Below, piece by piece: positions 20,476-29,130 of a stretch of DNA of 43,679 bases (position 1 is its first letter; every line of letters begins with the position of its first letter). The stretch is from IMG/VR virus record IMGVR_UViG_3300038563_000002, positions 1 through 43,679 of that record; one strand, given 5' to 3'. The notes under the pieces were generated by a model. The model did not search any database and had not been told where the DNA came from. It saw nothing but the letters and a program-made list of their open reading frames with translations. This DNA comes from a virus. The position numbers and the translations under genes were made by a program.

Positions 20476-20926
20476 CGGGCCGCTGTTTGAACTGAAACTC
20501 ATTGGCCGGCTTAATGCCGGCCAAGCCGTGTCTAGACCCCAGCAAACGTCGGACCCTGATGTCAGCCACAAGCGGCACGACCAGGAGAAAATCCGCAAGG
20601 TCGCCACCGACTACGCCGAAGAGGCGTTGTTGAAGTATGTGAGCCTTATGCGCACTTCCCCGGACGAACGTATCCAGCTGCAGGCGGCAGACCGTATCCT
20701 TAACCGCGCCATCGGCATGGCCAAGGCACTTTCCGAAGAGGAAAAGAAGGGCGCCGACGCCGGTTCGATCCTCGATGTGCTGGCTGCCGTATCCGCCCGC
20801 TGCAGCGCGACCGAACAGAAACCACCAGAAGCCCCAGCGCTCGAGCACGAACCCAAGGCTGCTGAGAGCAGCCTGGAGTCGTTCCTGGACGAGCTGGCAG
20901 AGGACGCGGTGATCATCAATGACTGA
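20468..20926 (+). CDS. Terminase small subunit-like protein
   Basis: The 152-aa protein is placed just before the large terminase and has the small helical core seen in terminase small subunits (residues about 40-85: ATDYAEEALLKYVSLMRTSP, then DERIQLQAADRILNRAIG). An acidic, probably flexible C-terminal half follows that may contact the large subunit. It would recognise phage DNA and start packaging. I chose ATG 20468, preceded by a GGGGGC stretch; an earlier ATG at 20447 is not supported. Unusually, a second short gene between it and the large subunit repeats its core motif (see next entry). Confidence 0.7.
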   Translation: MADGPLFELKLIGRLNAGQAVSRPQQTSDPDVSHKRHDQEKIRKVATDYAEEALLKYVSLMRTSPDERIQLQAADRILNRAIGMAKALSEEEKKGADAGSILDVLAAVSARCSATEQKPPEAPALEHEPKAAESSLESFLDELAEDAVIIND

Positions 20927-21080
20927 TATCCCGAAAGGCCGTGAGCGCGAAGTGATCCTGTTCGTTATCGAGGAATTGCGCCGCGTCTCCAAGGATATGC
21001 GGCTGCCGGCTGAAGTCCGGCTACGCGCTGCCAAGATGATCATGGAAAGGGCGTTCCCGGAGCTGAAGAAATATGACTGA
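20919..21080 (+). CDS. Short protein resembling the terminase small subunit core (53 aa)
   Basis: This 53-aa frame begins MTDIPKGREREVILFVIEEL, continues RRVSKDMRLPAEVRLRAAKM and ends MIMERAFPELKKYD. Its MRLPAEVRLRAAKMIMERA aligns with MRTSPDERIQLQAADRILNRA of the gene before it. It overlaps both neighbours by 8 nt, each time through the same ATGACTGA sequence. It could be a duplicated DNA-binding module, an adaptor for the large subunit, or a decoy. The coupling strongly supports translation. Confidence 0.65.
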   Translation: MTDIPKGREREVILFVIEELRRVSKDMRLPAEVRLRAAKMIMERAFPELKKYD

Positions 21081-22533
21081 TTCGATCCTCTACCAGGGCG
21101 ACAACACCCGCCTGCAGCAGCGCGCAGCTGAAACGATTACGCGCTGGCGCCAGCACCCCGAGATTTATGTAAAAGACGTGTTGAAGGTCGAAGTTATCGA
21201 GCCTTGGCAGCTCCAGGGGCTGAAAAGCCTGGCCAACGAGAATTTCGTGCCAAGAATGAACCATATCTCGGTTCGCTCCGGCCACGGTGTGGGCAAGTCG
21301 GCCTGGCTGAGCTGGCTGATCCTCTGGTACACGTCCACGCACTTCCCCTGTAAGGTTCCCTGCACGGCGCCGACTTCGCACCAACTGGAAGACATCCTGT
21401 GGGCCGAGCTGGCCGTGTGGCGCCGCCGTATGGGGCCGCAACTGTCCGAATTGTTCGAAGTTACAAGCGATCGGATGTACCTGAAGCTGGCACCGGATGA
21501 ATGTTACGCGGTGGCCCGTACCGCCCGCAAAGAAAACCCGGACGCCCTGCAGGGCTTCCACGCTGAAAACCTGATGTTCGTGGTGGACGAAGCCTCCGGT
21601 GTGCCAGATGAGATCTTCCAGCCGCTGGAAGGCGCCCTGTCCACGCCCAACGCCAAGTCGGTACTGTGTGGCAACCCTACGCGGGCGCAGGGCTATTTCT
21701 ACGACAGCCACCACCGTAACCGGGCGCAGCACCATTGCATCACCGTGTCCTGCCACGAATCCAGCCGGGTAGGGCCGGCATACATCCCGAAAATGAAGGC
21801 GCAATATGGCGAAGAATCGAACGTGTACCGTGTCCGTGTACTGGGAGAGTTTCCCCTCGAAGCCGCCGACGTACTCATTCCGTTGTCGCTTGTTGAACCT
21901 GCCATCGATCGCGAGGTTGAGCCGACTCCGGTCAAGCCTATCTGGGGGCTTGACCCCGCGAGATATGGCGAGTGTCTTACTGCTTTGGCCAAGCGCAAGG
22001 GAAATACACTACTGGAGCCTGTAAAGACCTGGGGTAACATTTCGCTGATGGAAACCGTGGGTAAGGTGGTCCGCGAGTACGAGATAACCCCCTACGACGA
22101 ACGCCCGTATGAAATCGTGGTTGACGTTGGTGGCCTGGGCGCTGGTGTTGTGGATCGCCTTGAAGAGCTTGGTTTGCCAGTAATTGGCGTTAACGCTGGC
22201 GAAGCCGCGCCAAAGTCTGACAATGGCCATGTGGCCAGGATGCGCGACTGGCTGTGGTGGGAGGGCCGTAAATGGTTCGAAAAGCTGGACTGCAACATCG
22301 CCAATGACCAGTATCTTGTCGGCGAGCTGACTGATGTACACTATTCGCTGACCTCGACGGGCAAGATCGTCGTCGAAAGCAAGCGCGACATGCTTGACCG
22401 TGGTGTACCATCGCCTGACCGGGCGGACGCCTTCAACCTGACATTCGCCGGCTCCTTGGTCACTACAGACGCATGGGAAGCCCAAAAAGTAACCCGAAAA
22501 CGCCGCAAGTCAGGCGGGTTCATGGCCAGCTAA
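21073..22533 (+). CDS. Terminase large subunit
   Basis: The 486-aa protein is the packaging motor. The ATPase domain has Walker A SGHGVGKS (residues 69-76) and Walker B LMFVVDEAS (D172, E173), with a C-motif region near LCGNPT. The C-terminal nuclease domain has acidic residues D294 in WGLDPARYG, D351 in VVDVGGLG and the late PDRADAF stretch, the RNase H-like set. It cuts concatemers and pumps DNA through the portal. It lies directly before the portal gene. The size is normal for the family. The start overlaps the 53-aa gene. Confidence 0.93.
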   Translation: MTDSILYQGDNTRLQQRAAETITRWRQHPEIYVKDVLKVEVIEPWQLQGLKSLANENFVPRMNHISVRSGHGVGKSAWLSWLILWYTSTHFPCKVPCTAPTSHQLEDILWAELAVWRRRMGPQLSELFEVTSDRMYLKLAPDECYAVARTARKENPDALQGFHAENLMFVVDEASGVPDEIFQPLEGALSTPNAKSVLCGNPTRAQGYFYDSHHRNRAQHHCITVSCHESSRVGPAYIPKMKAQYGEESNVYRVRVLGEFPLEAADVLIPLSLVEPAIDREVEPTPVKPIWGLDPARYGECLTALAKRKGNTLLEPVKTWGNISLMETVGKVVREYEITPYDERPYEIVVDVGGLGAGVVDRLEELGLPVIGVNAGEAAPKSDNGHVARMRDWLWWEGRKWFEKLDCNIANDQYLVGELTDVHYSLTSTGKIVVESKRDMLDRGVPSPDRADAFNLTFAGSLVTTDAWEAQKVTRKRRKSGGFMAS

Positions 22534-22542
22534 TCGGAGATA

Positions 22543-24813
22543 ATGATGGCGGACGAAATCGACAGTGCAGACGCCGCAGAAGCCGATGGCGCCACCGCCG
22601 TTGTCATATGGGCTCGAGGGAAACTGACCGAGCACAAGAGTGCGACCGGCGACTGGCAGTCCCAAGCCATGGACGCTTTCGCCTGTGTGGCCGGCAACCA
22701 GTGGGCCGAGGAAGCACGCGAACAGCTCGAGCAGGACGATCGTCCTGTCTTCACCTTCAATCGGGTGGCCAGTTTCATTCGGGGTATTTGTGGCCTCGAG
22801 TCGTCTACCCGTAACCAGGTCCAATTGTTCGCCCGCGAGAACAGCGACAGCGGCGCCACCGATGTGCTGAACGCGGCCGTTCGCTACGTCCGCGAAGGCT
22901 GTGACGCCGACGATGAAGAGTCCGACGCCTTCAAGGACATGCTGATTTGCGGCCTGGGCTGGACCGAAACCCTGTTCACTACCGAAGAATCGGCCGAAGG
23001 TAACATCGTTATCGAACGGGTAGACCCCATGCATATGCGTTGGGACCCCGCAGCGCGTAAACGCGGCTTGGCCGACCGGCGCTGGTGTGCCAGGGTCAAA
23101 TACCTGCCCTACAGCACCATCCGCGACGTATGGGGCGATGCCAAGGCCAAGGAAGTCGAAGGCGTATTGGCCAGCGACTCGGAAATCCTTGACGAGTTCT
23201 CTTCGGTACCGCACGACGCTACCGCCGCCACCAACTACGATTCTGACACGATGGGCCAGGCCCGCCGCAAGAACGGCGTTCCGGTTATTCAGTTCCAATA
23301 TGTCAAGACGGCCCGTTTCGTGCGTATCGCCAACCCTACTACGGGTGAAATGGAAGAAGTCACCGAAGCCGAGTTCAAAAAGATCGAAAAGCTCATGCGC
23401 AGCCAAGGCATGGAATTGCAGGGCGAAAAGATCAAGCACCGCGAATACCGCCAAGTGATCTTCTGTGGCGGTGTAGAGCTGGAAGAAAGCGCGCTGCCGT
23501 GCGATGGGTTCACCTTCCAAGCCATTACCGGCATTCGTGACCGTAACGAAGGTATCTGGTACGGCTTCATCCGCGACCTGCTGGACCCGCAGCGCTGGGT
23601 CAACAAGTTCTTCAGCTCCATGGCGGATGTGGTCGCCAGCCAGGCCAAGGGCGGCTTGATGGCGGAGGTGGACGCCTTCGTCAACAAGGACAACGCTGCC
23701 GACGACTGGAACAACCCGCGCTCGATCGTTTGGCTCAAACGTGACGGCCTCAACAAGGTCAGAGAACGGAATGCAGCCGGTGTACCCGCAGGGCTCAATC
23801 AACTTCTGGATTTTACAGTGTCCAGTCTGCCGGCTGTGGCTGGGGTTAACCTGGAATTCCTCGGGATGGCGGATCGAGAACAACCCGGCGTGTTGGAACA
23901 CCAGCGCAAGCAGGCCGCTATTTCGACGCTTAGCGAGTTCTTTAACGCCTTGCGTCTGTACCGCAAGCAGCAAGGCAGAATCCTCCTGCAGTTCATCCGG
24001 GAGTTCATCAGCGACGGACGCATGATCCGCATCGTAGGCAAGAAGAATGCCGTCTATGTGCCGCTGACCAAGGAACAGAGCGCGCTCGAGTATGACATTG
24101 TGGTCGACGAGGCGCCGACCAGCCCGGATCAGAAGAACCGCACTTGGCAAGCGCTGTCGCAGATCCTGCCGGTGGCGTCCAATATGGGCTTGCCGATCCC
24201 ACCGGAAATCCTCGAGTACGCCCCGTTCCCGCAGGCGCTCATTGACGAGTGGAAGAAGTTCGCCGAAGAGAACAAGCAGCTGCCGCCTGAAGCGCAGGCC
24301 AAAATGCAGCAGATGCAGGAACAAGTCGCCGGACTGACCCAGCAGAACGAACAGCTGAAATCGAAGAAAGAAGAGTCGATGGCCAAGATCCAAATGGATG
24401 GCCAGCAGGCGCAGCAAAACATCGAAATCAAGAAGGCCGATATGCTGGCCGACATCGAACTGGCCCGCGAGAAGTTCAAGCAGGAAATGGCCCTCGAGTG
24501 GGAAAAACTGCGCATGCAAATGGAGCTGGAGCGCGCTAAAGTCAACTCCCAAGCCGGCCTGGAACGCGAGAAAATGTTCCGTGAGCAGACCCAGGAGCTG
24601 GACGCGCCCGACGCGCCAGAAGGCGAGCTGCCGAAGCCAAAACCGGGCATCGCCGACCAGCTGACCGAAACACTGCGCGAAGCCAGCAAACAGTCGCAAG
24701 AAGCGATGGAGGCTATGGCCGAGGCAGTCAAGGCATTGGCCGACGCGCAGACCGCGCCGAAGACCATTACGGACGGCAAAGGTCGTTCGTTCACTGTAAA
24801 ACGAGGGGATTAA
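22543..24813 (+). CDS. Portal protein, P22-like
   Basis: The 756-aa protein forms the dodecameric portal ring through which DNA enters and leaves. The N-terminal DRPVFTFNRVASFIRGICGL stretch and the following NQVQLFARENSD are typical of the P22 portal family (P22 gp1 is 725 aa). From about residue 585 the chain becomes a long coiled coil rich in Q, K and E (QEQVAGLTQQNEQLKSKKEE and beyond) up to about residue 690, as in P22 where the C-terminal barrel projects into the head. An Ala-rich end follows. GGAG precedes the ATG pair at 22543/22546. Confidence 0.92.
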   Translation: MMADEIDSADAAEADGATAVVIWARGKLTEHKSATGDWQSQAMDAFACVAGNQWAEEAREQLEQDDRPVFTFNRVASFIRGICGLESSTRNQVQLFARENSDSGATDVLNAAVRYVREGCDADDEESDAFKDMLICGLGWTETLFTTEESAEGNIVIERVDPMHMRWDPAARKRGLADRRWCARVKYLPYSTIRDVWGDAKAKEVEGVLASDSEILDEFSSVPHDATAATNYDSDTMGQARRKNGVPVIQFQYVKTARFVRIANPTTGEMEEVTEAEFKKIEKLMRSQGMELQGEKIKHREYRQVIFCGGVELEESALPCDGFTFQAITGIRDRNEGIWYGFIRDLLDPQRWVNKFFSSMADVVASQAKGGLMAEVDAFVNKDNAADDWNNPRSIVWLKRDGLNKVRERNAAGVPAGLNQLLDFTVSSLPAVAGVNLEFLGMADREQPGVLEHQRKQAAISTLSEFFNALRLYRKQQGRILLQFIREFISDGRMIRIVGKKNAVYVPLTKEQSALEYDIVVDEAPTSPDQKNRTWQALSQILPVASNMGLPIPPEILEYAPFPQALIDEWKKFAEENKQLPPEAQAKMQQMQEQVAGLTQQNEQLKSKKEESMAKIQMDGQQAQQNIEIKKADMLADIELAREKFKQEMALEWEKLRMQMELERAKVNSQAGLEREKMFREQTQELDAPDAPEGELPKPKPGIADQLTETLREASKQSQEAMEAMAEAVKALADAQTAPKTITDGKGRSFTVKRGD

Positions 24814-24816
24814 GAC

Positions 24817-25215
24817 ATGGCAATCCAATTCAGTGTTGCCGTGCGCAACGCACGCCTGAACGCGATCGAAGCCACCGTAGGCACGGCGCCGAAGCTAAAA
24901 CTGTTCACGCTGTCGCCACCGACCAACTGTGCTGCCTCCGAAACCGGCACCCTACTCTGCACGCTGACCCTACCGTCTGACTGGGTAGGCGCTGGCTCGA
25001 GCGGCGCCACGGTAATCGCCGGCACCTGGACGGGCACAGCGATCGCGGCCGGCACCTGTGCTCACTACCGCCTGTGCGACACGGCTGGTACTACCTGCCA
25101 CGAACAGGGCACCGTGGGTATCGGTACCGGCGACCTGCAGTTGGATAACACCAGCATCGCGATCAACCAGGTAATCAGCATTCCTACATGGACGACTACT
25201 GACGGTAACGCCTAA
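24817..25215 (+). CDS. Small conserved virion-type protein (132 aa)
   Basis: The 132-aa product begins MAIQFSVAVRNARLNAIEAT and is beta-rich with G/T/A repeats and cysteines. The patterns LTLPSDWVGAG and HYRLCDTAGTTCHEQG occur in a family of small structural proteins of tailed phages, whose exact role (decoration or fibre base) is unsettled. It is placed between portal and the 663-aa repeat protein, coupled to it by TAATG. The two are probably partners in the same surface structure. Confidence 0.65.
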   Translation: MAIQFSVAVRNARLNAIEATVGTAPKLKLFTLSPPTNCAASETGTLLCTLTLPSDWVGAGSSGATVIAGTWTGTAIAAGTCAHYRLCDTAGTTCHEQGTVGIGTGDLQLDNTSIAINQVISIPTWTTTDGNA

Positions 25216-27206
25216 TGGCAATGCCGGTCACAGTCACGGGCTTGCTCGCCAACGCGGCGAGCATGGAGACTACGTGCGGCCCGTTTGTGACGGCTGCCGG
25301 CAACGTCTACGTCTTTGGCCGGGGTACCACTGGCAACCTGCTGCGCGCCTTCAAGAACACCAACCCGACGACTAACAGCTTCACCAACGTCGGTACCGAT
25401 GTCACCACTACCTCTACCGAGGACATTCTCGGCTGTGTCGGCGTACAGCAAGGCAACCTGATCTACGTCATTGTGTCGGACGGCAACGCCGTCACCACCG
25501 TCAGCATTAGACTCAACATTTTCGACACCAGCAGCGACACATGGACGACCACCAACGAAGCCGTCACCACCGGCTTCACGGTGCTGGCCCTGTCGACGCC
25601 AAACGCCATGGGCGTAGCGATCCGCTCAACCGGCGACTTGATTGTGATCTACAACGGCCCGGTGAAGAACATCAGCGCGGCCAACCGAGAAACCGTCTAC
25701 TACGGCCGCAGGGTGGCCGGGGTATGGACCAAGGATATCGACATTGGCAACGGCGGGGCCAACAACTGGTATGCCGGGGGCGTAGTCCTCGGGTCCAGTG
25801 ATCGGATGCACTTTTTCTTCAACAACGACACCGCCGCCGACGACTTCCAACGCTGCCTGACCAGCGCCAACGTCTTGGAAACCTTCCCGGCTGCCTTTGA
25901 CGCCACGGTGGGTACCAACCAGGCCGGGATTAAGCTGATCGGCTGCAGCTACCTCAGCGCAGGCGCGACCAAGGTACGCTACCCCTACCTGGACAACGCC
26001 AACCTGACGCTGGGTTCGGTAAAGTTCGACTCGGCCGATACGCCATCGATCACCCTGGACGCCGACATTACCGGCGCTACAGACGTGGTGGGCGGTGCCA
26101 ACAGAAGCTGTTTCCAGGCTGACGGTACCACTCTCTACCACTTGTTCATCGACAGCCTGACCGACGTTAAATACCAGACCAACGCCGACGATGCGGGCTG
26201 GAGCGCGATCACCAACCTGATCACCGGCACCGCTTCTGGCGTGCGCGGCGCCATGTATTCGCGGGCTGGCCGTGTTGTGCTGGCTTATATCTATAACAAC
26301 AGCACGACGCCTGTTTATAACGAACTGGATATAAGGGCAGATGCCTTTATCGGTACCCGCAACGTAACCCTCGCTGCCGCTACCCAAGCCGGTACCGGGC
26401 TGGTCGCCGTCGCGGGTGCCAAAAACGCTAACCTGGCCGCTGCCACGTTGGTCAGTACCGGCAAGGTCGCCTTAGCCGGGGCCAAGAATGCCACGCTGGC
26501 GGCTGCTACGCTGTCCGCTTCGGGCAAGGTGTTCCTCAGTGGCACTAGGTCCGCTACGCTCGCTGCTGCCACCCTGGCGGGCACTGGCACCGTAGCTGGC
26601 CCGTTCACCTTCGGTACGTTCGTCAACACCCTGGCCGCTGCTACGCTCGCTGCTGCCGGTACCGTCCGTGTTACCGGGAGTAAGGTCGCCACACTGGCAG
26701 CCGCCACAATGGCCGGCGACGCCGACACCATCATCACCGGCAGCTTCAACAACACCCTGGCAGCTGCCACCCTCGTCGCCACTGGCGTAGTGACTAACCT
26801 GCCGGTGATCGTCGGTACTCGCAACATCACCTTGGCCGCGGCTACACTGTCCGCCGCGGGAACCGTAGGCAATACGCCCCCGGTACCGGCGCCGATCCTG
26901 CCGAGTGATAGCAGTGGCGGCAGCGGCAACCGATCCGGCGACAAGAAACGTCGCATATTTCTTGTACCCGAGGATGATGTAGAGCCAAGGACGCTAGAAA
27001 AGATGCTAGGCATCCGCGAGGAAGAACCGGAACCTGAAGAATTACCCCCTGTGCCAGTGGTGGAACTCACCTTGGCCGAGGCGGTGGCGGCGAGCCCGTC
27101 AGCCCTGCAAGACCCCTCGACATTGCCGTTATCATCGCCGGTCGCTGTCGAGATAGAAGAATATAGCGATGAAGATCTGATCCAGTTATTACTACTGGTC
27201 ATATAG
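25215..27206 (+). CDS. Large beta-rich virion protein with LAAAT repeats
   Basis: The 663-aa protein has an N-terminal region (about residues 1-375) of repeated beta strands with alternating SxDxW/T-type patterns, resembling a kelch or sialidase-like propeller. Eight copies of an (x)TLAAATL-x-(A/S)-x-G-x-V unit follow at about residues 380-552. The C-terminal part is polar, proline- and acidic-rich and ends in DEDLIQLLLLVI. This looks like a surface fibre or capsid appendage. The location between portal and scaffold is odd for a tail protein. It could instead be an internal or head-decoration protein. I do not recognise a named family. Confidence 0.6.
   Translation: MAMPVTVTGLLANAASMETTCGPFVTAAGNVYVFGRGTTGNLLRAFKNTNPTTNSFTNVGTDVTTTSTEDILGCVGVQQGNLIYVIVSDGNAVTTVSIRLNIFDTSSDTWTTTNEAVTTGFTVLALSTPNAMGVAIRSTGDLIVIYNGPVKNISAANRETVYYGRRVAGVWTKDIDIGNGGANNWYAGGVVLGSSDRMHFFFNNDTAADDFQRCLTSANVLETFPAAFDATVGTNQAGIKLIGCSYLSAGATKVRYPYLDNANLTLGSVKFDSADTPSITLDADITGATDVVGGANRSCFQADGTTLYHLFIDSLTDVKYQTNADDAGWSAITNLITGTASGVRGAMYSRAGRVVLAYIYNNSTTPVYNELDIRADAFIGTRNVTLAAATQAGTGLVAVAGAKNANLAAATLVSTGKVALAGAKNATLAAATLSASGKVFLSGTRSATLAAATLAGTGTVAGPFTFGTFVNTLAAATLAAAGTVRVTGSKVATLAAATMAGDADTIITGSFNNTLAAATLVATGVVTNLPVIVGTRNITLAAATLSAAGTVGNTPPVPAPILPSDSSGGSGNRSGDKKRRIFLVPEDDVEPRTLEKMLGIREEEPEPEELPPVPVVELTLAEAVAASPSALQDPSTLPLSSPVAVEIEEYSDEDLIQLLLLVI
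26356..26870. repeat. Eight degenerate protein repeats (LAAAT units)
   Basis: Eight units of about 20-25 codons share the core TLAAAT(L/M/Q) followed by A/S-x-G-(T/K/L)-V. DNA identity is moderate, so the array is old compared with the pentapeptide array at 12571. Confidence 0.8.
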
Positions 27207-27217
27207 GGAATACACAC

Positions 27218-28123
27218 ATGGGTATCGACACGACAGCTCTGTTTGGCGAGCAGCCTTTGGTTGACGAGCAAGCGGAACAAGACAGCGGCGACTACGATAA
27301 TCTCCCCGAGGGAGAATCCAGCGAGCCACCAGAACCAACCGGCGAAGCCCCGGCAGACGGCGAACCACCAGCCGACACGCCACCCGCCCGAAACCAAAAA
27401 GTGCCGCTGACCGCGTTGCACGAAGAACGCACCCGGCGCCAGCAGCTCGACGCCGATTTGGCTACCGAGCGCCAGCGTAGCACGCAACTGCAAGAGCGCT
27501 TCAACAAGTTCCTGCTGGATCAACAGGCGCAGCAACAGGTCCAACAGCAACCCGCACCAGAAGCCCCGCCGACGTTTGAAGACGACCCGGTAGGCGCGTT
27601 CAACTATGTGCAAACCCAGCTGCAAAATACCCAACGGCAGATGCAAGAGTACCTGAATGGCACTCAACAGCAGGCCGTGCAGCAACAGCAGCACCACCAG
27701 TTGGCTACCGAAGTCGGCCAGCAAGAAGTGCAGTTCCGCGCCACCACGCCGGATTACGATACGGCGCAAGAGCACTACCAGAACCGCAAACTGGCCGAGT
27801 ACAAAGCCCTCGGTGCCGACGACGCCAAGGCTATGGAGATTCTGCGCCGTGACTACCTGGCGATTGCACAGGTGGCCAAACAGACCGGGCAGAACCCAGC
27901 GCAGATGGTCTACAACCTGGCCAAAGTGCATGGCTACACAGCCGGTGCTACGCCGCCAGGCAAGAAGCCGAACACCAGTCTGTCACCCTTGGGCGGTTCG
28001 CCACGCGCCCCGGACGAGAAGGGAGCTGTTTCCGCCGCTGACATCGCGGACATGAGCGAAGCCGAGTTCGATAAGTACTGGGCGTCGATGAGCAAAGGTG
28101 GCAACACCAAGCCGAGGATTTGA
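27218..28123 (+). CDS. Scaffolding protein
   Basis: The 301-aa protein is acidic and very rich in Q and E, with a proline-rich N-terminal part (about residues 20-65), a long helical middle (EERTRRQQLDADLATERQRS and onward) and a basic or polar end. It should guide capsid assembly and leave the head before DNA fills it. Its length matches P22 gp8 (303 aa). It lies between the repeat protein and the capsid gene, as expected. No protease domain is fused. The stop is directly followed by the DUF6378 gene. Confidence 0.8.
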   Translation: MGIDTTALFGEQPLVDEQAEQDSGDYDNLPEGESSEPPEPTGEAPADGEPPADTPPARNQKVPLTALHEERTRRQQLDADLATERQRSTQLQERFNKFLLDQQAQQQVQQQPAPEAPPTFEDDPVGAFNYVQTQLQNTQRQMQEYLNGTQQQAVQQQQHHQLATEVGQQEVQFRATTPDYDTAQEHYQNRKLAEYKALGADDAKAMEILRRDYLAIAQVAKQTGQNPAQMVYNLAKVHGYTAGATPPGKKPNTSLSPLGGSPRAPDEKGAVSAADIADMSEAEFDKYWASMSKGGNTKPRI

Positions 28124-28124
28124 C

Positions 28125-28541
28125 ATGTCAGTTGACGATACGCTTCAACTCCGGGGCAATCGCTACGGCGACTTTTCCATCCACGCCGAGATAGCACAGA
28201 ACCTGCAGGACGACATGCGCGGTACCAAGGGCTGGGAACGGCTCTCCCCCACGCAGAAACAGGCACTGACGGTGATCGCGGACAAGATCGCCCGGATTCT
28301 GTCTGGCGACCCCAACTACGACGACAACTGGCACGACATCCAAGGGTACGCCAAGCTGGTAGAGGATCGACTAGTCGATGTGTCTAAAGACCCCATCGTA
28401 CAGCTCGAAGAAAAGCACTTTACCGAGTCCATCACTGTGCCACTGCCTGATCCTGGCGATGTGTACGGCGCACTGGGCAAGCCCATGCTGGACGCCACTG
28501 GTAAGATTTGGGCGCAGCCTAACTTCGTTTATAGCCAATAA
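28125..28541 (+). CDS. DUF6378-like protein
   Basis: The 138-aa product begins MSVDDTLQLRGNRYGDFSIH and contains the NLQDDMRGTKGWERL and NWHDIQGYAKLVEDRL stretches I associate with DUF6378. This is a small helical phage family usually found among DNA-metabolism genes; its resemblance to the nucleotide-binding MazG-type helix bundle is my impression only. It is unexpected here, between scaffold and capsid. A C-terminal extension (LPDPGDVYGALGKPMLDATG) may be specific. The start is 2 bp after the scaffold stop. Confidence 0.65.
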   Translation: MSVDDTLQLRGNRYGDFSIHAEIAQNLQDDMRGTKGWERLSPTQKQALTVIADKIARILSGDPNYDDNWHDIQGYAKLVEDRLVDVSKDPIVQLEEKHFTESITVPLPDPGDVYGALGKPMLDATGKIWAQPNFVYSQ

Positions 28542-28544
28542 CGC

Positions 28545-28573
28545 TTTACAGATTACTACGTTTGAATTACGAT
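28545..28573 (+). promoter_or_regulatory. Promoter candidate overlapping the HNH hairpin
   Basis: TTTACA, a 17-bp spacer and TACGAT (-10). A transcript would start near 28580, just after the left arm of the hairpin below, so this RNA could not form it. Confidence 0.5.
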
Positions 28574-28600
28574 TCTCTGGTACTAACCCACTGGAGAATC
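28571..28600 (+). promoter_or_regulatory. Hairpin hiding the HNH ribosome-binding site
   Basis: GATTCTC (28571-28577) pairs perfectly with GAGAATC (28594-28600), and TGG (28578-28580) can pair with CCA (28588-28590). The GGAG ribosome-binding site (28593-28596) lies mostly inside the right arm, 8 nt before the HNH start. Confidence 0.65.
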
Positions 28601-28603
28601 GTC

Positions 28604-29122
28604 ATGCCCAAAGGTAAAATAGCCCACCGCTGCGAACACGATCTGGAGATACGAGACTGCCCGCCCTGCTCGTTGGCGCGGCGTCAAGCTTACTATAAGG
28701 CGTACTGTGATAAACGTGGAGGTATAGAAGCCGTTAACGCCGACAGGGCCAAGAAAGATTTAGAGCGCAGGCGCGATCCTGTATTCGCCGACAAGGAACG
28801 CGCTAGGGGCAGGGAGTATTGGCAGCTACTACGTATCGAGGTGATGGGAGCCTACGGCGGCCAAGTGTGTGCCTGCTGCGGCGAGACTGAGCCTCTCTTT
28901 CTTGAAATCGACCACATAAATAATGACGGCGCAACGCACAGGCGGTCGTTGGGGTATGACGGTAACGGCAAGGGCGCTAACGGGCAAACGCTGCAGTGGT
29001 TGAAAAGGAACGGATACCCAGCCGGCTTTCAGATCCTGTGTGCTAATTGCAACAAAGGTAAGGCCAGAAACGGCGGGACTTGTCCACATAAAACTAAGGC
29101 TTGCAAACATCATAGCGAATAG
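28604..29122 (+). CDS. Free-standing HNH endonuclease in the head operon
   Basis: The 172-aa protein has an N-terminal cysteine part (HRCEHDLEIRDCPPCSLARR). A basic helical middle part and an HNH core follow (CACCGETEPLFLEIDHINND with EIDHIN, then FQILCANCNKGK), ending with a further CPHKTK zinc-type pair. Two CxxC pairs and the DH motif are intact. It should cut DNA at a specific site. It sits between DUF6378 and the capsid gene without breaking either. Composition is more A/T-ending than its neighbours, indicating transfer. Its ribosome-binding site is in a hairpin, so translation from long late transcripts is probably low. Confidence 0.85.
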   Translation: MPKGKIAHRCEHDLEIRDCPPCSLARRQAYYKAYCDKRGGIEAVNADRAKKDLERRRDPVFADKERARGREYWQLLRIEVMGAYGGQVCACCGETEPLFLEIDHINNDGATHRRSLGYDGNGKGANGQTLQWLKRNGYPAGFQILCANCNKGKARNGGTCPHKTKACKHHSE

Positions 29123-29130
29123 TAATATAG

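Noticed and set aside
22510-24828. Long minus-strand open frame (about 770 codons) opposite the portal gene
   Set aside because: It is the antisense shadow of a GC-rich gene with few stop codons; no ribosome-binding site or domain signature, while the plus strand encodes a clear portal protein.
26315-27931. Minus-strand open frame (about 540 codons) opposite the LAAAT repeat and scaffold genes
   Set aside because: Low-complexity mirror of the repeat region; no start signal and no recognisable domain.
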